NCBI GenBank assembly: GCA_036397815.1
Contig: DASWIE010000003.1
Span: forward strand, 6,132 to 70,131
Length of the DNA: 64,000 nucleotides
Direction of reading: 5' to 3'
Source: DASQFY01 sp036397815
GTDB lineage: Bacteria; Chloroflexota; Limnocylindria; QHBO01
Positions 24,238 through 33,831 of the stretch are shown here, piece after piece. Numbering within the stretch: position 1 is the stretch's first letter; each line of letters begins with the position of its first letter. Below the pieces are notes generated by a model. It had not been told where the DNA came from, did no database searches, and worked only from the letters and a program-made list of their open reading frames with translations. Position numbers and translations under genes: made by a program.

Positions 24238-24664
24238 AGCGAAACTCGTCGTCCGGAGTGTGTGGCGATGCCTCGGACTCGAAATAAGCCACCAGCTCAT
24301 TCGTCGCCGGCTCGCGACGGTAGACCATCCAGCGTGGGTCGCCGCGCATCATGAAGACGGCCTCTCCTTTGCCGAGCCGCACGAGGTCGAGCGTCACCGC
24401 CGCGTCCTTCTCCTCCCAACCGATCAGCCCCGGCTTGAAGTGCTTGATGCGCCAGACCAGGCCGTCGTCCTGCGGCTCCACCGTCAGCAGCTCGTAGAAG
24501 CGCACTGCGTCGCCCCGCAGCCAGCGGAACATGCCGACCATCGTGCCGCCCGCCGGCTCGGCCCACCACTCCTCGAACCGGTCATCGCCACGCCCACCCG
24601 CCCAGCGCCCCACGATCCAGTCGAGCGTCTCGATGGGTGCCGCGATCGGCTGAGTGGGGTGCAT
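24224..24664 (-). CDS. DUF6265/THAP4-like beta-barrel protein
   Basis: 146 residues starting at the ATG in GACCGATG (minus strand, 24662-24669). It begins with an IETLDWIVGRWAGGRG motif, which is shared by lipocalin-like small barrels (W-xx-G-x-W). It contains EEWWAEPAGGTMVGMFR and ends SPHTPDDEFRYAQR. Function unknown, possibly a small-ligand binder. Its position inside the uricase operon suggests a link to urate breakdown, but nothing in the sequence proves it. Confidence 0.6.
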   Translation of the reverse strand: MHPTQPIAAPIETLDWIVGRWAGGRGDDRFEEWWAEPAGGTMVGMFRWLRGDAVRFYELLTVEPQDDGLVWRIKHFKPGLIGWEEKDAAVTLDLVRLGKGEAVFMMRGDPRWMVYRREPATNELVAYFESEASPHTPDDEFRYAQR

Positions 24665-24677
24665 CGGTCCGGGTGGA

Positions 24678-25031
24678 TCAGCTGCCACGGTAGGTCGACA
24701 GGCCGAAGGGCGAGAGCAGCAGCGGCACGTGGTACGAGCGCTCCGCATCATCGATCCGGAAGCCCACCGCCATGTTCTGGAAGAACGCGGTCTCGGCGTC
24801 GGCCGACCAGGCGTAGGCCGCCACGTCGAAGACGAGCTGGTACTCGCCGGGAGTCAGCTTGCCGCTCATCAGGGCGCGCACGCGCCCGTCCCCATCGGTC
24901 TCCGCCTCGGCCAGCAGGGTCGGGGTGCCGTCCTCGCCCAGCCGGAAGAGCGCCACCGGGAAGCCAACCGCGGGCTGGCCGGTCGCCAGATCCAGGACGT
25001 GCGTGCTGATGGTTGGGCCGGAGCTGGCCAC
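24678..25031 (-). CDS. uraH: 5-hydroxyisourate hydrolase (transthyretin-like)
   Basis: 117 residues from GTG 25031, with GGAGG 6 nt upstream. Begins ISTHVLDLATGQPAVGFPV and ends LLLSPFGLSTYRGS; the C-terminal YRGS tetrapeptide is the HIUase hallmark. It hydrolyses 5-hydroxyisourate to OHCU. First gene of the uricase operon. Divergent from the DUF3830 gene with only 15 nt between start codons, so the ribosome site of one overlaps the promoter of the other. An upstream in-frame opening crosses the DUF3830 gene and is not used. Confidence 0.94.
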   Translation of the reverse strand: MASSGPTISTHVLDLATGQPAVGFPVALFRLGEDGTPTLLAEAETDGDGRVRALMSGKLTPGEYQLVFDVAAYAWSADAETAFFQNMAVGFRIDDAERSYHVPLLLSPFGLSTYRGS

Positions 25032-25034
25032 TGC

Positions 25035-25040
25035 TATCCT
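25035..25040 (+). promoter_or_regulatory. -10 box for the DUF3830 gene (leaderless layout)
   Basis: TATCCT lies 6 nt before the ATG at 25047. The same bases contain, on the minus strand, the GGAGG of uraH. The 15-nt spacer makes a leaderless mRNA for the DUF3830 gene likely. Confidence 0.4.
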
Positions 25041-25046
25041 CCGCGC

Positions 25047-25466
25047 ATGGGCGACCTGCGGATCCGCGTCGGCGACCTCCACTTTAGCGCCCGATGGGAG
25101 GAGGCGGCCCCGCTCACGCGCGAGGCGCTGCGCGGCTGGCTGCCGATCGACTCGCAGCTCATCCACTGCCGATGGAGCGGCGAGGGAACGTGGATCCCGT
25201 TCGGGGACCGACGGCCGGCGGTCGGCTACGAGAACCACACCGCTCATCCAGCCCCCGGCGAGCTGCTGATCTACACCGGCGAGTTGTCGGAGTGCGAGAT
25301 CCTGGTCCCGTACGGGGCCTGCGCCTTCTCATCCAAGGTCGGGCCGCTGGCCGGCAATCACTTCGCCACGATCACGCCCGATGAGGGCTGGCGCGAGCGG
25401 CTCCGCGAGCTCGGGCATCGCGTCCTGTGGGAGGGCGCCCAGGAGATCGTGCTCACGGAGGAATAA
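25047..25466 (+). CDS. DUF3830 family (cyclophilin-like) protein
   Basis: 139 residues beginning MGDLRIRVGDLHFSARWEEA. Core motifs LIHCRWSGEGTWIPFGD and the Gly-rich segment near residues 60-110 match the cyclophilin-like DUF3830 family, which commonly neighbours amidohydrolases and hydantoin/ureide genes. No proline-isomerase function is proven. Its neighbours on both sides, HIUase and a hydantoinase-type enzyme, support a role in ureide catabolism. The 184 nt after it hold short hairpins (for example GGCAGT...ACTGCC) but nothing I recognise. Confidence 0.7.
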   Translation: MGDLRIRVGDLHFSARWEEAAPLTREALRGWLPIDSQLIHCRWSGEGTWIPFGDRRPAVGYENHTAHPAPGELLIYTGELSECEILVPYGACAFSSKVGPLAGNHFATITPDEGWRERLRELGHRVLWEGAQEIVLTEE

Positions 25467-25649
25467 CGCGTTGGTAGAGAGAGGCCGCCAGTGGCAGGCG
25501 CATCGCTGCAAAGGGCTGAGCACTGAGCGTGCTGCTACCGACCTGGAAACGGTCGAATGGTGCACTGGCAGTACTGTCACTGCCTACGCGCGACATAGCC
25601 ACGCTGAATCCAGTCAGTTGTAGCACTCGACGTTCTGAGGACGTCCCCG

Positions 25650-27035
25650 GTGGCTGATCTCGTCGTCAGCGGTGGCACGGTGGTGACCGCCGAGCGGTCC
25701 TTCAGCGCCGACGTGGTCGTGGCCGACGGCCGGATCGAGGCGGTGGGTGCCGGCCTCGCCAGGCGCCATCCGGATGCACGGGTGCTCGACGCCACCGACC
25801 TGCTGGTGCTGCCCGGGTGCGTCGACGTGCACACCCACACCCGCCTGCCGACCGACGACGAGCCCGATCGCTTCCACCAGGATTCGGTGGCGGCGGCGCA
25901 CGGTGGAACGACCACCTTCCTGGCGTTCAACAACCCTGGCACCGGGATCAGCGAGGCTGGAGCGCAATCCCTGCTTGCCGGGCTGAGCGAGTTCCGGCAG
26001 CGGACTGACGGCGAGTCGGCGGTCGACTATGCGCTCTCGGCGGTGATCACCGGCCAGCAGGACGACCCGATCGCCGAGCTCCCCGAACTGATCGAAGCCG
26101 GCGTGCCGACCGCGAAGGCGTTCATGGTCTACGACTTCCGCCTGCCCGATGAGCGCCTCTTCGCGGCGCTCCAGGTGATGGGCCGGCACCGCGGCATGCT
26201 GCAGGTCCACTGCGAGAACGCCACGATCATCGACGCGCTGACTCGCGGCGCCCTCGACGCCGGGCACACCGGCTGCCGTCATCACGCCGAGTGCCGCCCC
26301 ACCTTCGCGGAGGCCGAGGCGACGCACCGGGCGATCGCGCTGGCCCGCGCCGCGGACGCATCGGTCTATGTCGTCCACCTGTCCTGCGCCGATGCGCTGG
26401 CCGAGGTCGTCGCCGCCAAGGCGAGGGGTTGGCCGGTCTACGCCGAGACCTGCCCGCACTACCTGGCCTGGACCGATGCGCGCTACGAGGGCGACGACGA
26501 GGCGGAGATGATCAAGTCGGTCATCTCGCCGCCGCTGCGCTCGGACGCCGATCGCCAGGCGCTGTGGCTGGGACTGGCGCGCGGCGGCCTGGACCTGGTC
26601 GCCACCGATCACGTCCCGGACCGGCTGGCGGTGGAGAAAGCGGTGCCGGCGCCACCGTTTCCCCAGATCAGCAACGGCGCGCCGGGGATCGAGACCATGC
26701 TGAGCGTGGTGTACAGCGTCGGTGTCGCTGCGGGGCGGATGCCGCTCGAGCGAATGGTGGATGTGCTCGCCACGACTCCGGCGCGGCTGTTCGGGCTGTC
26801 GACCAAGGGTGCAGTGGAGGCGGGACGCGACGCGGACCTGGTGCTCTTCGACCCGAACGCCTCCCGGATCATGGGCCAGGAGGAGCTGCACCACACCAGC
26901 GACTTCACGCCGTACGAAGGGCTCCACGTCCGCGGGCAGGTCCGGACCGTGCTCCTCCGTGGTGAGCCGGTTGTCCGCGAGGGCCTCTTCGTCGGGCGGC
27001 GCGGGCGCGGCCAGTTCCTGGAGCGCGGCCTGTGA
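25650..27035 (+). CDS. Hydantoinase/allantoinase/dihydropyrimidinase-type amidohydrolase
   Basis: 461 residues from GTG 25650, with GAGGA 8-9 nt upstream. TIM-barrel with a binuclear site: HTH at VDVHTHTRLP, a Lys in TAKAFMVYDF (expected carbamylation), His in LQVHCEN and VVHLSCA, and Asp in VATDHVPD. All metal ligands are intact. The family includes allantoinase, D-hydantoinase and dihydropyrimidinase. In the setting of uricase, HIUase and OHCU decarboxylase, allantoinase is the simplest fit, though dihydropyrimidinase is not excluded. It converges on malate synthase, with a shared hairpin. Confidence 0.85.
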   Translation: MADLVVSGGTVVTAERSFSADVVVADGRIEAVGAGLARRHPDARVLDATDLLVLPGCVDVHTHTRLPTDDEPDRFHQDSVAAAHGGTTTFLAFNNPGTGISEAGAQSLLAGLSEFRQRTDGESAVDYALSAVITGQQDDPIAELPELIEAGVPTAKAFMVYDFRLPDERLFAALQVMGRHRGMLQVHCENATIIDALTRGALDAGHTGCRHHAECRPTFAEAEATHRAIALARAADASVYVVHLSCADALAEVVAAKARGWPVYAETCPHYLAWTDARYEGDDEAEMIKSVISPPLRSDADRQALWLGLARGGLDLVATDHVPDRLAVEKAVPAPPFPQISNGAPGIETMLSVVYSVGVAAGRMPLERMVDVLATTPARLFGLSTKGAVEAGRDADLVLFDPNASRIMGQEELHHTSDFTPYEGLHVRGQVRTVLLRGEPVVREGLFVGRRGRGQFLERGL

Positions 27036-27068
27036 GGATAGGCACTGGCGTGCTTCTCATCGCGCCGC

Positions 27069-27074
<6 letters not shown>
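27036..27074. terminator. Inverted repeat between convergent amidohydrolase and malate synthase
   Basis: GGATAGGC (27036-27043) pairs with GCCTATCC (27067-27074) across a 23-nt loop. It follows the amidohydrolase stop and overlaps the malate synthase stop codon, so one hairpin would serve both genes. There is no U-tract. Confidence 0.35.
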
Positions 27075-28655
<1,581 letters not shown>

Positions 28656-28689
28656 GCCGAGGATTGTCGCAAACCTCGGGTCGGCTCGG

Positions 28690-29061
28690 CTAGTTCGCGT
28701 CGCGACGCCGATCACGCTCCTCGAACGTGCGCAGCCCGGCCGCGTGCATCCGGCCGGCGGCTTTCAGCTCCGCCACCTTGGCGATGTTGGGCGCGCTCCA
28801 GTTGCTGCCCTTGCGGCGCGGTGTGAAGCGGGTGGCGTACACCTCGTCATCGATGCGGCGGGTGATGCCGTCGATCCAGCCGAAGCAGAGCGCCTCCTCG
28901 ACCGATTCCGCATAGCTCACCGACTGCTTCGGCACGCCCTTCTTGTAGTACCCGACCCAGAGGTGAGTCGCGCTGGCGTGGTTATTCTCCAGCCAATCGC
29001 GGAAATCGGCCGGGCCGGGAAAGATCCGTACGTCACCAGCTCTCGGAGGCTGAACCGGCAT
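28690..29061 (-). CDS. YdeI/OmpD-associated family protein, short form
   Basis: 123 residues. FPGPADFRDWLENNHASATHLWVGYYKKG and AVEEALCFGWIDG-like ESVEEALCFGWIDG are the family's hallmark, followed by RFTPRRKGSNWSAPNIAKV. Typical members are about 190 residues with a second domain; here the protein ends after ERDRRRDAN, so it is a single-domain form. The biological role is unknown (annotated as bacteriocin-protection-like in some species). It is alone between malate synthase and the cupin gene. Confidence 0.75.
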   Translation of the reverse strand: MPVQPPRAGDVRIFPGPADFRDWLENNHASATHLWVGYYKKGVPKQSVSYAESVEEALCFGWIDGITRRIDDEVYATRFTPRRKGSNWSAPNIAKVAELKAAGRMHAAGLRTFEERDRRRDAN

Positions 29062-29084
29062 GCGCCGATGATCTCAGATCAGCG

Positions 29085-29543
29085 TCATTCGAGGATTTCG
29101 AAGGCGCCCGTGCGGAAGTCGTAGCGCGTCCGACGCGGAAGCTCGTTCTCCCTACCGGGGGCTGGATTGCGCTCGAGCATGGCAATATCGACGACGGTGG
29201 TGGGAAACACGGCGTTCAGCTCAAGTGGCCCGCTGCCGACATTCGTCGTTCCGTGCGGCGTACCGGCCGGAACGAAGACCGCCGTACCAGCAGTCACGCG
29301 CCGGCTTCCTTCACCGAGGCGGACCTGCCCCTCTCCATCGGTGAACACGATGAGCTCGTCAGTCGGATGCGTGTGGAGCGGAATTCGATCGCCGACCGCA
29401 ATCTGCTCGACCAAAAGGGCGAGGCCGTCAACCCGGCCGGCCTCATCGCCCGGATCCACCACCAGACGCCATCGGGAGTTGGGGCGATGATCGTCCGGAT
29501 CGCCGACCATCGGCTCCAGGGGTCCCGGGTCCACGAAGCTCAT
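29085..29543 (-). CDS. Small cupin-domain protein
   Basis: 152 residues from ATG 29543, with GGTGAG just upstream. Cupin motif 1 (GDRIPLHTHPTDELIVFTDG) supplies two His and a Glu, and motif 2 (GTAVFVPAGTPHGTTN) a His: a complete mononuclear metal site. Its substrate is unknown. It is the last gene of the xanthine-dehydrogenase-type operon, so a role in ureide or purine metabolism is possible (ureidoglycolate lyase and ureidoglycine aminohydrolase are also cupins), but it lacks specific marks of either. Confidence 0.7.
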   Translation of the reverse strand: MSFVDPGPLEPMVGDPDDHRPNSRWRLVVDPGDEAGRVDGLALLVEQIAVGDRIPLHTHPTDELIVFTDGEGQVRLGEGSRRVTAGTAVFVPAGTPHGTTNVGSGPLELNAVFPTTVVDIAMLERNPAPGRENELPRRTRYDFRTGAFEILE

Positions 29544-29544
29544 C

Positions 29545-30399
29545 TCACCAGCCGCCTTCTTCCCGAACCAGGCGATGGAGCACGCGTGCCGCCACGGCCC
29601 GTCGGTAGTCAGCCGTAGAGCGCACATCGTCGATCGGGCTGAGCTCCTCGGCCAGCACCGCCGCGGCGGCATCGGCCGTCTCGGCGGTCGGCTTTGCGCC
29701 CTCCAGCGCGGCCTCGGTCCGCCCGACCCGGATCGGCGTCGCCGCAACGGACCCAAGGGCCAGGCGCACATCGGTCCATGCCTCGTCGCGGTCGCCGCGC
29801 CATGCGAGCGCCATCACGACCTTGCTGATGGCCTGCGCCCGCCGGGTGCCCACCTTCCGGAAGCGCACCTGCCGGTCCGGCACGAGCGGGAAGCGGATGC
29901 GCAGGAGCAGCTCGTCGTCGGCCCGGGCGGTGCGGCGGTAGGCCGGCCAGAAGGCGCCGGCGACTACTCCACGCTCGCCGCGCGCACTGCCCAGCACCAG
30001 CTGCGCGTCGGTCGCGAGCAGGATCGGCAGCGTGTCTCCCGCCGGCGAGGCATTCACCGCGTTGCCACCAAGTGTCCCGCGGTTCTGGATCTGCGCGGCC
30101 CCGATCGTCGCGGCCGCCTCCGCCAGCGCCGGCAGGAACTCGGTGACCAGCGGCGAACGGCGAATCTCGGTGTACGTCGTCAGGGCGCCGATGACCAGCG
30201 CGTCCGCCTCGACGGTGATGCCGCGCAGCTCGTCGAGCTGCCAGATGTCGAGCACCCTCTCCGGCGGCTCGCCCAGCTCGCCGGTGATCTGGACCAGCAG
30301 GTCCGTGCCGCCGGCGACGGGCTGGTGGACCGACTCTGCCAGCAGGGCGTAGGCATCGGCCAGGCTCCGCGGCGAGGTGACGGGCGGCTCGGCCGGCAT
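29545..30399 (-). CDS. Xanthine dehydrogenase family, FAD-binding subunit
   Basis: 284 residues from ATG 30399. The CO-dehydrogenase-flavoprotein fold is marked by PVAGGTDLLVQIT and the pyrophosphate-loop segment IQNRGTLGGNAVNASPAGD. The C-terminal domain follows (about 170-284). It passes electrons from the 2Fe-2S subunit to FAD and on to NAD or O2. An in-frame ATG 63 nt further upstream lies inside the previous gene and is less likely. Order of the operon: large subunit, 2Fe-2S subunit, this, cupin. Confidence 0.9.
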   Translation of the reverse strand: MPAEPPVTSPRSLADAYALLAESVHQPVAGGTDLLVQITGELGEPPERVLDIWQLDELRGITVEADALVIGALTTYTEIRRSPLVTEFLPALAEAAATIGAAQIQNRGTLGGNAVNASPAGDTLPILLATDAQLVLGSARGERGVVAGAFWPAYRRTARADDELLLRIRFPLVPDRQVRFRKVGTRRAQAISKVVMALAWRGDRDEAWTDVRLALGSVAATPIRVGRTEAALEGAKPTAETADAAAAVLAEELSPIDDVRSTADYRRAVAARVLHRLVREEGGW

Positions 30400-30412
30400 C
30401 GGAGTCTCCGCC

Positions 30413-30889
30413 TCAGTGCGGGTCGGCGGCGCGTCGCCGCTCGGCGGCGAGCGCGATGGCATCGATGATCTTGGTATAGCCGGTGCAGCGGCACAGGTTG
30501 CCGGCGATCGCCTCGCGGATCGCGTCCTCGTCCCTCGAGCCGCCGGCGACCAGGTAGGCCTCCGCCGCCATCAGCATGCCGGGCGTGCAGATGCCGCATT
30601 GCGCACCGCCGGCCTCCAGGAAGGCGGCCTGCAGGTCGTTCAGGCGCTCACCCTCGGACATACCCTCGACGGTGCGGACGCTGGTCCCGCTCGCCTGGCA
30701 GACCGGCACCAGGCAGCTGTCGACCACGGCCCCATCGAGCAATACGGAGCACGCTCCGCACTCGCCCTCGCCGCAGCCCTCCTTGGTGCCCGTCAGGCCG
30801 AGGTCCTCACGCAGGACGTCGAGCAGCCGACGCATGCCGGGCACCTCGACCTCGACCTGCTCGCCATTCACGAAGAACCGATAGCCCAC
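30413..30889 (-). CDS. Xanthine dehydrogenase family, 2Fe-2S subunit
   Basis: 158 residues. Plant-type ferredoxin cluster GCGEGECGACSVLLDG (Cys around 40-50, with the fourth near VVDSC) and the C-terminal alpha-helical cluster CGICTPGM ... NLCRCTGY, which is the complete eight-Cys complement of this family. Starts 1 nt past the stop of the molybdopterin subunit. Relays electrons between Moco and FAD. Confidence 0.93.
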   Translation of the reverse strand: MGYRFFVNGEQVEVEVPGMRRLLDVLREDLGLTGTKEGCGEGECGACSVLLDGAVVDSCLVPVCQASGTSVRTVEGMSEGERLNDLQAAFLEAGGAQCGICTPGMLMAAEAYLVAGGSRDEDAIREAIAGNLCRCTGYTKIIDAIALAAERRRAADPH

Positions 30890-30890
30890 C

Positions 30891-33266
30891 TCAGCGCTCG
30901 CGGTCTTCGTGCGGGTCGGTCGGCGCGCGAAATGGCATCGGATCGCCGCCCGCGGGCAGGTCCTCGATGGCCGGCTGCCTCGGGTCGGGCGCTTCCAGCG
31001 AGACGCCGGGCGCGGGTGGCATCGGTCCGCCGGTCATCGCAGCCACGATTCGCTCCGGCGTGGCCGGCAGGTCGTGGACCCAGACGCCGGTGGCGTCGTG
31101 GATCGCCGCCACCACGGCCGGCGCGCCGACGTCCATGGGCAGCTCACCGACGCCCTTCGCGCCGTGTGGGGCGCCCGAGAAAGGCTTCTCGACCAGGATC
31201 GAGCGCATGCGCGGCGCATCGAGCGAGGTGGGGATGAGGTACGTCGCCAGCCTGTCGTTCAGGTAGCGGCCGTCGACGAGCTTCATCTCCTCGATCGTCG
31301 CGTAGCCCACCGCCTGCAGCGTCCCGCCCTCGACCTGCCCCTCGGCCAGGATTGGATGGATGACGTGGCCGATGTCGTCGGCGGACACGACCTCGCGCAC
31401 GGCCACCTCGCCGGTATCCAGGTCGACGTCGACGCGGGCCACGGCGCAGGCCCAGCCGAAGGCCGGGTAGGCGTCACCGGTGTAGGTGGCATCGTCGAAC
31501 TGGACTCCCGGATAGGGGACGAACTGCTCGTCGATGCGCCGTGGGCGTGCCTCCCGGTAGCCCGCGGCAAATGAGCGGCCGGTCTCCGCCTCGACCTCCA
31601 CGCGCAGGCGTTCCGCGGCACGGATCAGGAGTCCGCCCACCACCATCGCGGTGCGAGAGGCGACGGTTGGGCCGCTGTCGGGCACGATCGATGTGTCCTG
31701 CGGCGCGATCTCGACCTCGTCGTAGTCGACTCCCAGCCGCTCTGCCACGAGCTGCGGGAAGATCGTCTTGGTGCCCTGGCCCATCTCGGTCGACGCGGTG
31801 AGGATCCGGATCCGGTGCTCGGTGGTCAGCTCCACCGACGCGACCGACGCCAGCTTGACCTCGCCGCTGCCGGTGAAGCCGGCGCCATGCCAGGCCAGCG
31901 CCAGGCCGATGCCGGAGGCGAGGCGGGCGCCATCGGTCCTGGACTCGCGCGCGTTGGCGGTCTGGCGCCGCACCCGTTCGAAGCCCGATGCCTCGGCGGC
32001 AGCCTCGATCACCTCGATGCCGCCGACGCTCTCGCGCAGCACCTGGCCGGTGGGCGTGATGTCGCCCTCGCGGTAGACCCAGCGCCTCCGCAGCTCGAGT
32101 GGTGACGTGTCCAGCGCGGCGGCGATGCGGTTGACCTGCATCTCGGCCGCGAACTCGGTCTGCGGCGCACCAAAACCGCGGAAGGCGCCGTTCGGTGGCG
32201 TGTTGGTGGCCATTGCCCGCCCGACGACCCGCACGTTCTCGCAGCGGTACGGCCCGCCGGCATGCAGCGTCCCGCGGCTGAGGACGACGGGCGTGAGGGT
32301 GCAGTACGCGCCGCCGTCCATGATCACCTCGATCTCCTGCGCGACGAGCTCACCCTCTCGCGAGACGCCGCTCCGGTAGCGGACGACGGCAGGATGACGC
32401 TTGGTCGTGGCGCTGATGTCCTCGTGGCGGTCGTAGATCATGCGCACCGGCTTGTGGCATTTCAGCGCCAGCAGCGCGGCATGCAGCGCGAGGATTGACG
32501 GGTACTCCTCCTTGCCGCCGAAGCCGCCTCCGGTCTCGGCCTGCACCACGACCGCCAGCTCGCCGGTGAGCGCCAGGGCGCGCTTCATGGCCTTGTGGAT
32601 GTAGTACGGGCATTGGCAGGAACCGTGCACCGTCACCCCGCCGTCCTCGCGAGGCACGGCGATCATCGCCTGGTTCTCGATGTACAGCTGCTCCTGGTGG
32701 CCGACCCGATACGTCCCCTCGATCACGAGCTCGGCGGCCTTCATTCCCGCCGCTGCATCCCCGCGCTCCACCACGTAGTGCGCGAACTCCTGCTTGGACA
32801 GGAGAGGGTCGAAGATGGGAGCGAGGCGCTCCGTTCGCGCGGTGACGTGACGCCGCGCCTCGCGCAGGGTTCCGCGGTCCGCCGCCGCGATGAGCGCCAC
32901 CGGCTCGGCCTGGTGCCGGATCTCGCCGCCGACCGGCACGAGCACGGGTTGGTCGTCGTCGATCAGGCTGACCACGTTCTCGCCGGGGATGTCCTCGGCG
33001 GTGACGATCACCACGCGGCTCCAGTCGAAGGCCTCGTCGAGGTCAATCGCCAGCAGACGGGCATGCGGCTCGGTCGAGCGGACCGTGGCGCCATACCAGG
33101 CGCCCGGGAAGACGAGGTCATCGGCGTACTTGGCGAGGCCGGTCAGCTTCTCCGGCCCTTCGCGGCGGAGCGGCGGCCGGTCGGTCGCTCGGCCGGACGT
33201 CGGCGTTCCGGGCGGGACGATGACGGGAGCCTCGACCGTGCCCGGGGGCAGCGTCCGCGTCGTCAT
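30891..33266 (-). CDS. Xanthine dehydrogenase family, molybdopterin-binding subunit
   Basis: 791 residues from ATG 33266, with GGAGGG 5 nt upstream; an in-frame TTG further up is less plausible. Contains the hammerhead and Moco domains: GGFGGKEEYPS, GAFRGFGAPQT, EMGQGTKTIFPQL and the catalytic-Glu region KGVGELPMDVGAP. Such enzymes hydroxylate purines or related N-heterocycles. Proximity to uricase and HIUase favours xanthine/hypoxanthine. Sequence alone does not separate it from aldehyde or CO dehydrogenase relatives; the CODH VAYRCSFR loop is absent. TAGGAT lies 23 nt upstream of the ATG. A MocA-like gene at 38816 may insert its cofactor. Confidence 0.88.
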   Translation of the reverse strand: MTTRTLPPGTVEAPVIVPPGTPTSGRATDRPPLRREGPEKLTGLAKYADDLVFPGAWYGATVRSTEPHARLLAIDLDEAFDWSRVVIVTAEDIPGENVVSLIDDDQPVLVPVGGEIRHQAEPVALIAAADRGTLREARRHVTARTERLAPIFDPLLSKQEFAHYVVERGDAAAGMKAAELVIEGTYRVGHQEQLYIENQAMIAVPREDGGVTVHGSCQCPYYIHKAMKRALALTGELAVVVQAETGGGFGGKEEYPSILALHAALLALKCHKPVRMIYDRHEDISATTKRHPAVVRYRSGVSREGELVAQEIEVIMDGGAYCTLTPVVLSRGTLHAGGPYRCENVRVVGRAMATNTPPNGAFRGFGAPQTEFAAEMQVNRIAAALDTSPLELRRRWVYREGDITPTGQVLRESVGGIEVIEAAAEASGFERVRRQTANARESRTDGARLASGIGLALAWHGAGFTGSGEVKLASVASVELTTEHRIRILTASTEMGQGTKTIFPQLVAERLGVDYDEVEIAPQDTSIVPDSGPTVASRTAMVVGGLLIRAAERLRVEVEAETGRSFAAGYREARPRRIDEQFVPYPGVQFDDATYTGDAYPAFGWACAVARVDVDLDTGEVAVREVVSADDIGHVIHPILAEGQVEGGTLQAVGYATIEEMKLVDGRYLNDRLATYLIPTSLDAPRMRSILVEKPFSGAPHGAKGVGELPMDVGAPAVVAAIHDATGVWVHDLPATPERIVAAMTGGPMPPAPGVSLEAPDPRQPAIEDLPAGGDPMPFRAPTDPHEDRER

Positions 33267-33326
33267 CGGTGACCCTCCATCCGGGCGCAATCCTACAACC
33301 GGCCGGGAGGGACGCGGAACGGTCTG

Positions 33327-33716
33327 TCAGCCGAGCTCGATACAGGCGGTGTAGAGGCCCATCTCCTCGTTGGAGTCATGGATGTTGAGCGCCACCCCGC
33401 CCTGGAGCAGCTCGTCCAGCGGGGCGGGCACCTCGGTGACCGAGGCTCCGTCGACCACGTTCTGGAGCGGGTACTTCGGCTGCGGGACGAGCTCGTCGCA
33501 GGTGCCCGGATGGATGTGGGCCGGCATGCTCGGATGGCCGGCCGGCTCGACCTCGATGTCGACCTGCGTTCGCTGGTCCCCCAGGTCGGTCAGGGTCACG
33601 GTGCCGGTCACGCCGGAGCCATTCAGCGTTCGCAGCTGCAACTGCTCGCTGCGTGGCGGGGACGACGCGCACCCCGCCAGGAGCGCGGCGCAGAGGAGGA
33701 CGGCAGATGCTCGCAT
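33327..33716 (-). CDS. Lipoprotein with CHRD/SOD-like beta domain
   Basis: 129 residues from ATG 33716. A signal peptide of the lipobox type, ALLAGC with Cys near residue 17, then a beta-rich region with AHIHPGTCDELV, VVDGASVTEV and ALNIHDSNEEMGLYTACIEL, as in CHRD and Cu/Zn-SOD-like lipoproteins. Copper ligands of true SOD are not all present. Extracytoplasmic, function unknown. Divergent from the GGDEF-EAL gene, 115 nt apart. Confidence 0.7.
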   Translation of the reverse strand: MRASAVLLCAALLAGCASSPPRSEQLQLRTLNGSGVTGTVTLTDLGDQRTQVDIEVEPAGHPSMPAHIHPGTCDELVPQPKYPLQNVVDGASVTEVPAPLDELLQGGVALNIHDSNEEMGLYTACIELG

Positions 33717-33831
33717 GGCCGGCTGATCCTGCACCCCTGGCGCGCGGGGCGGCATCCGGACCTTCGTACCGGGTCAGTCGGGGCAGTACCACCGGCGGCT
33801 GGTGCATCCTCGCACGCCGCGTAGGCTGGGC

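Noticed and set aside
25467..25649. Possible riboswitch or sRNA upstream of the amidohydrolase
   Set aside because: Several short hairpins but no consensus of a known class (for example 2'-dG or guanine riboswitch cores); left as unexplained spacer.
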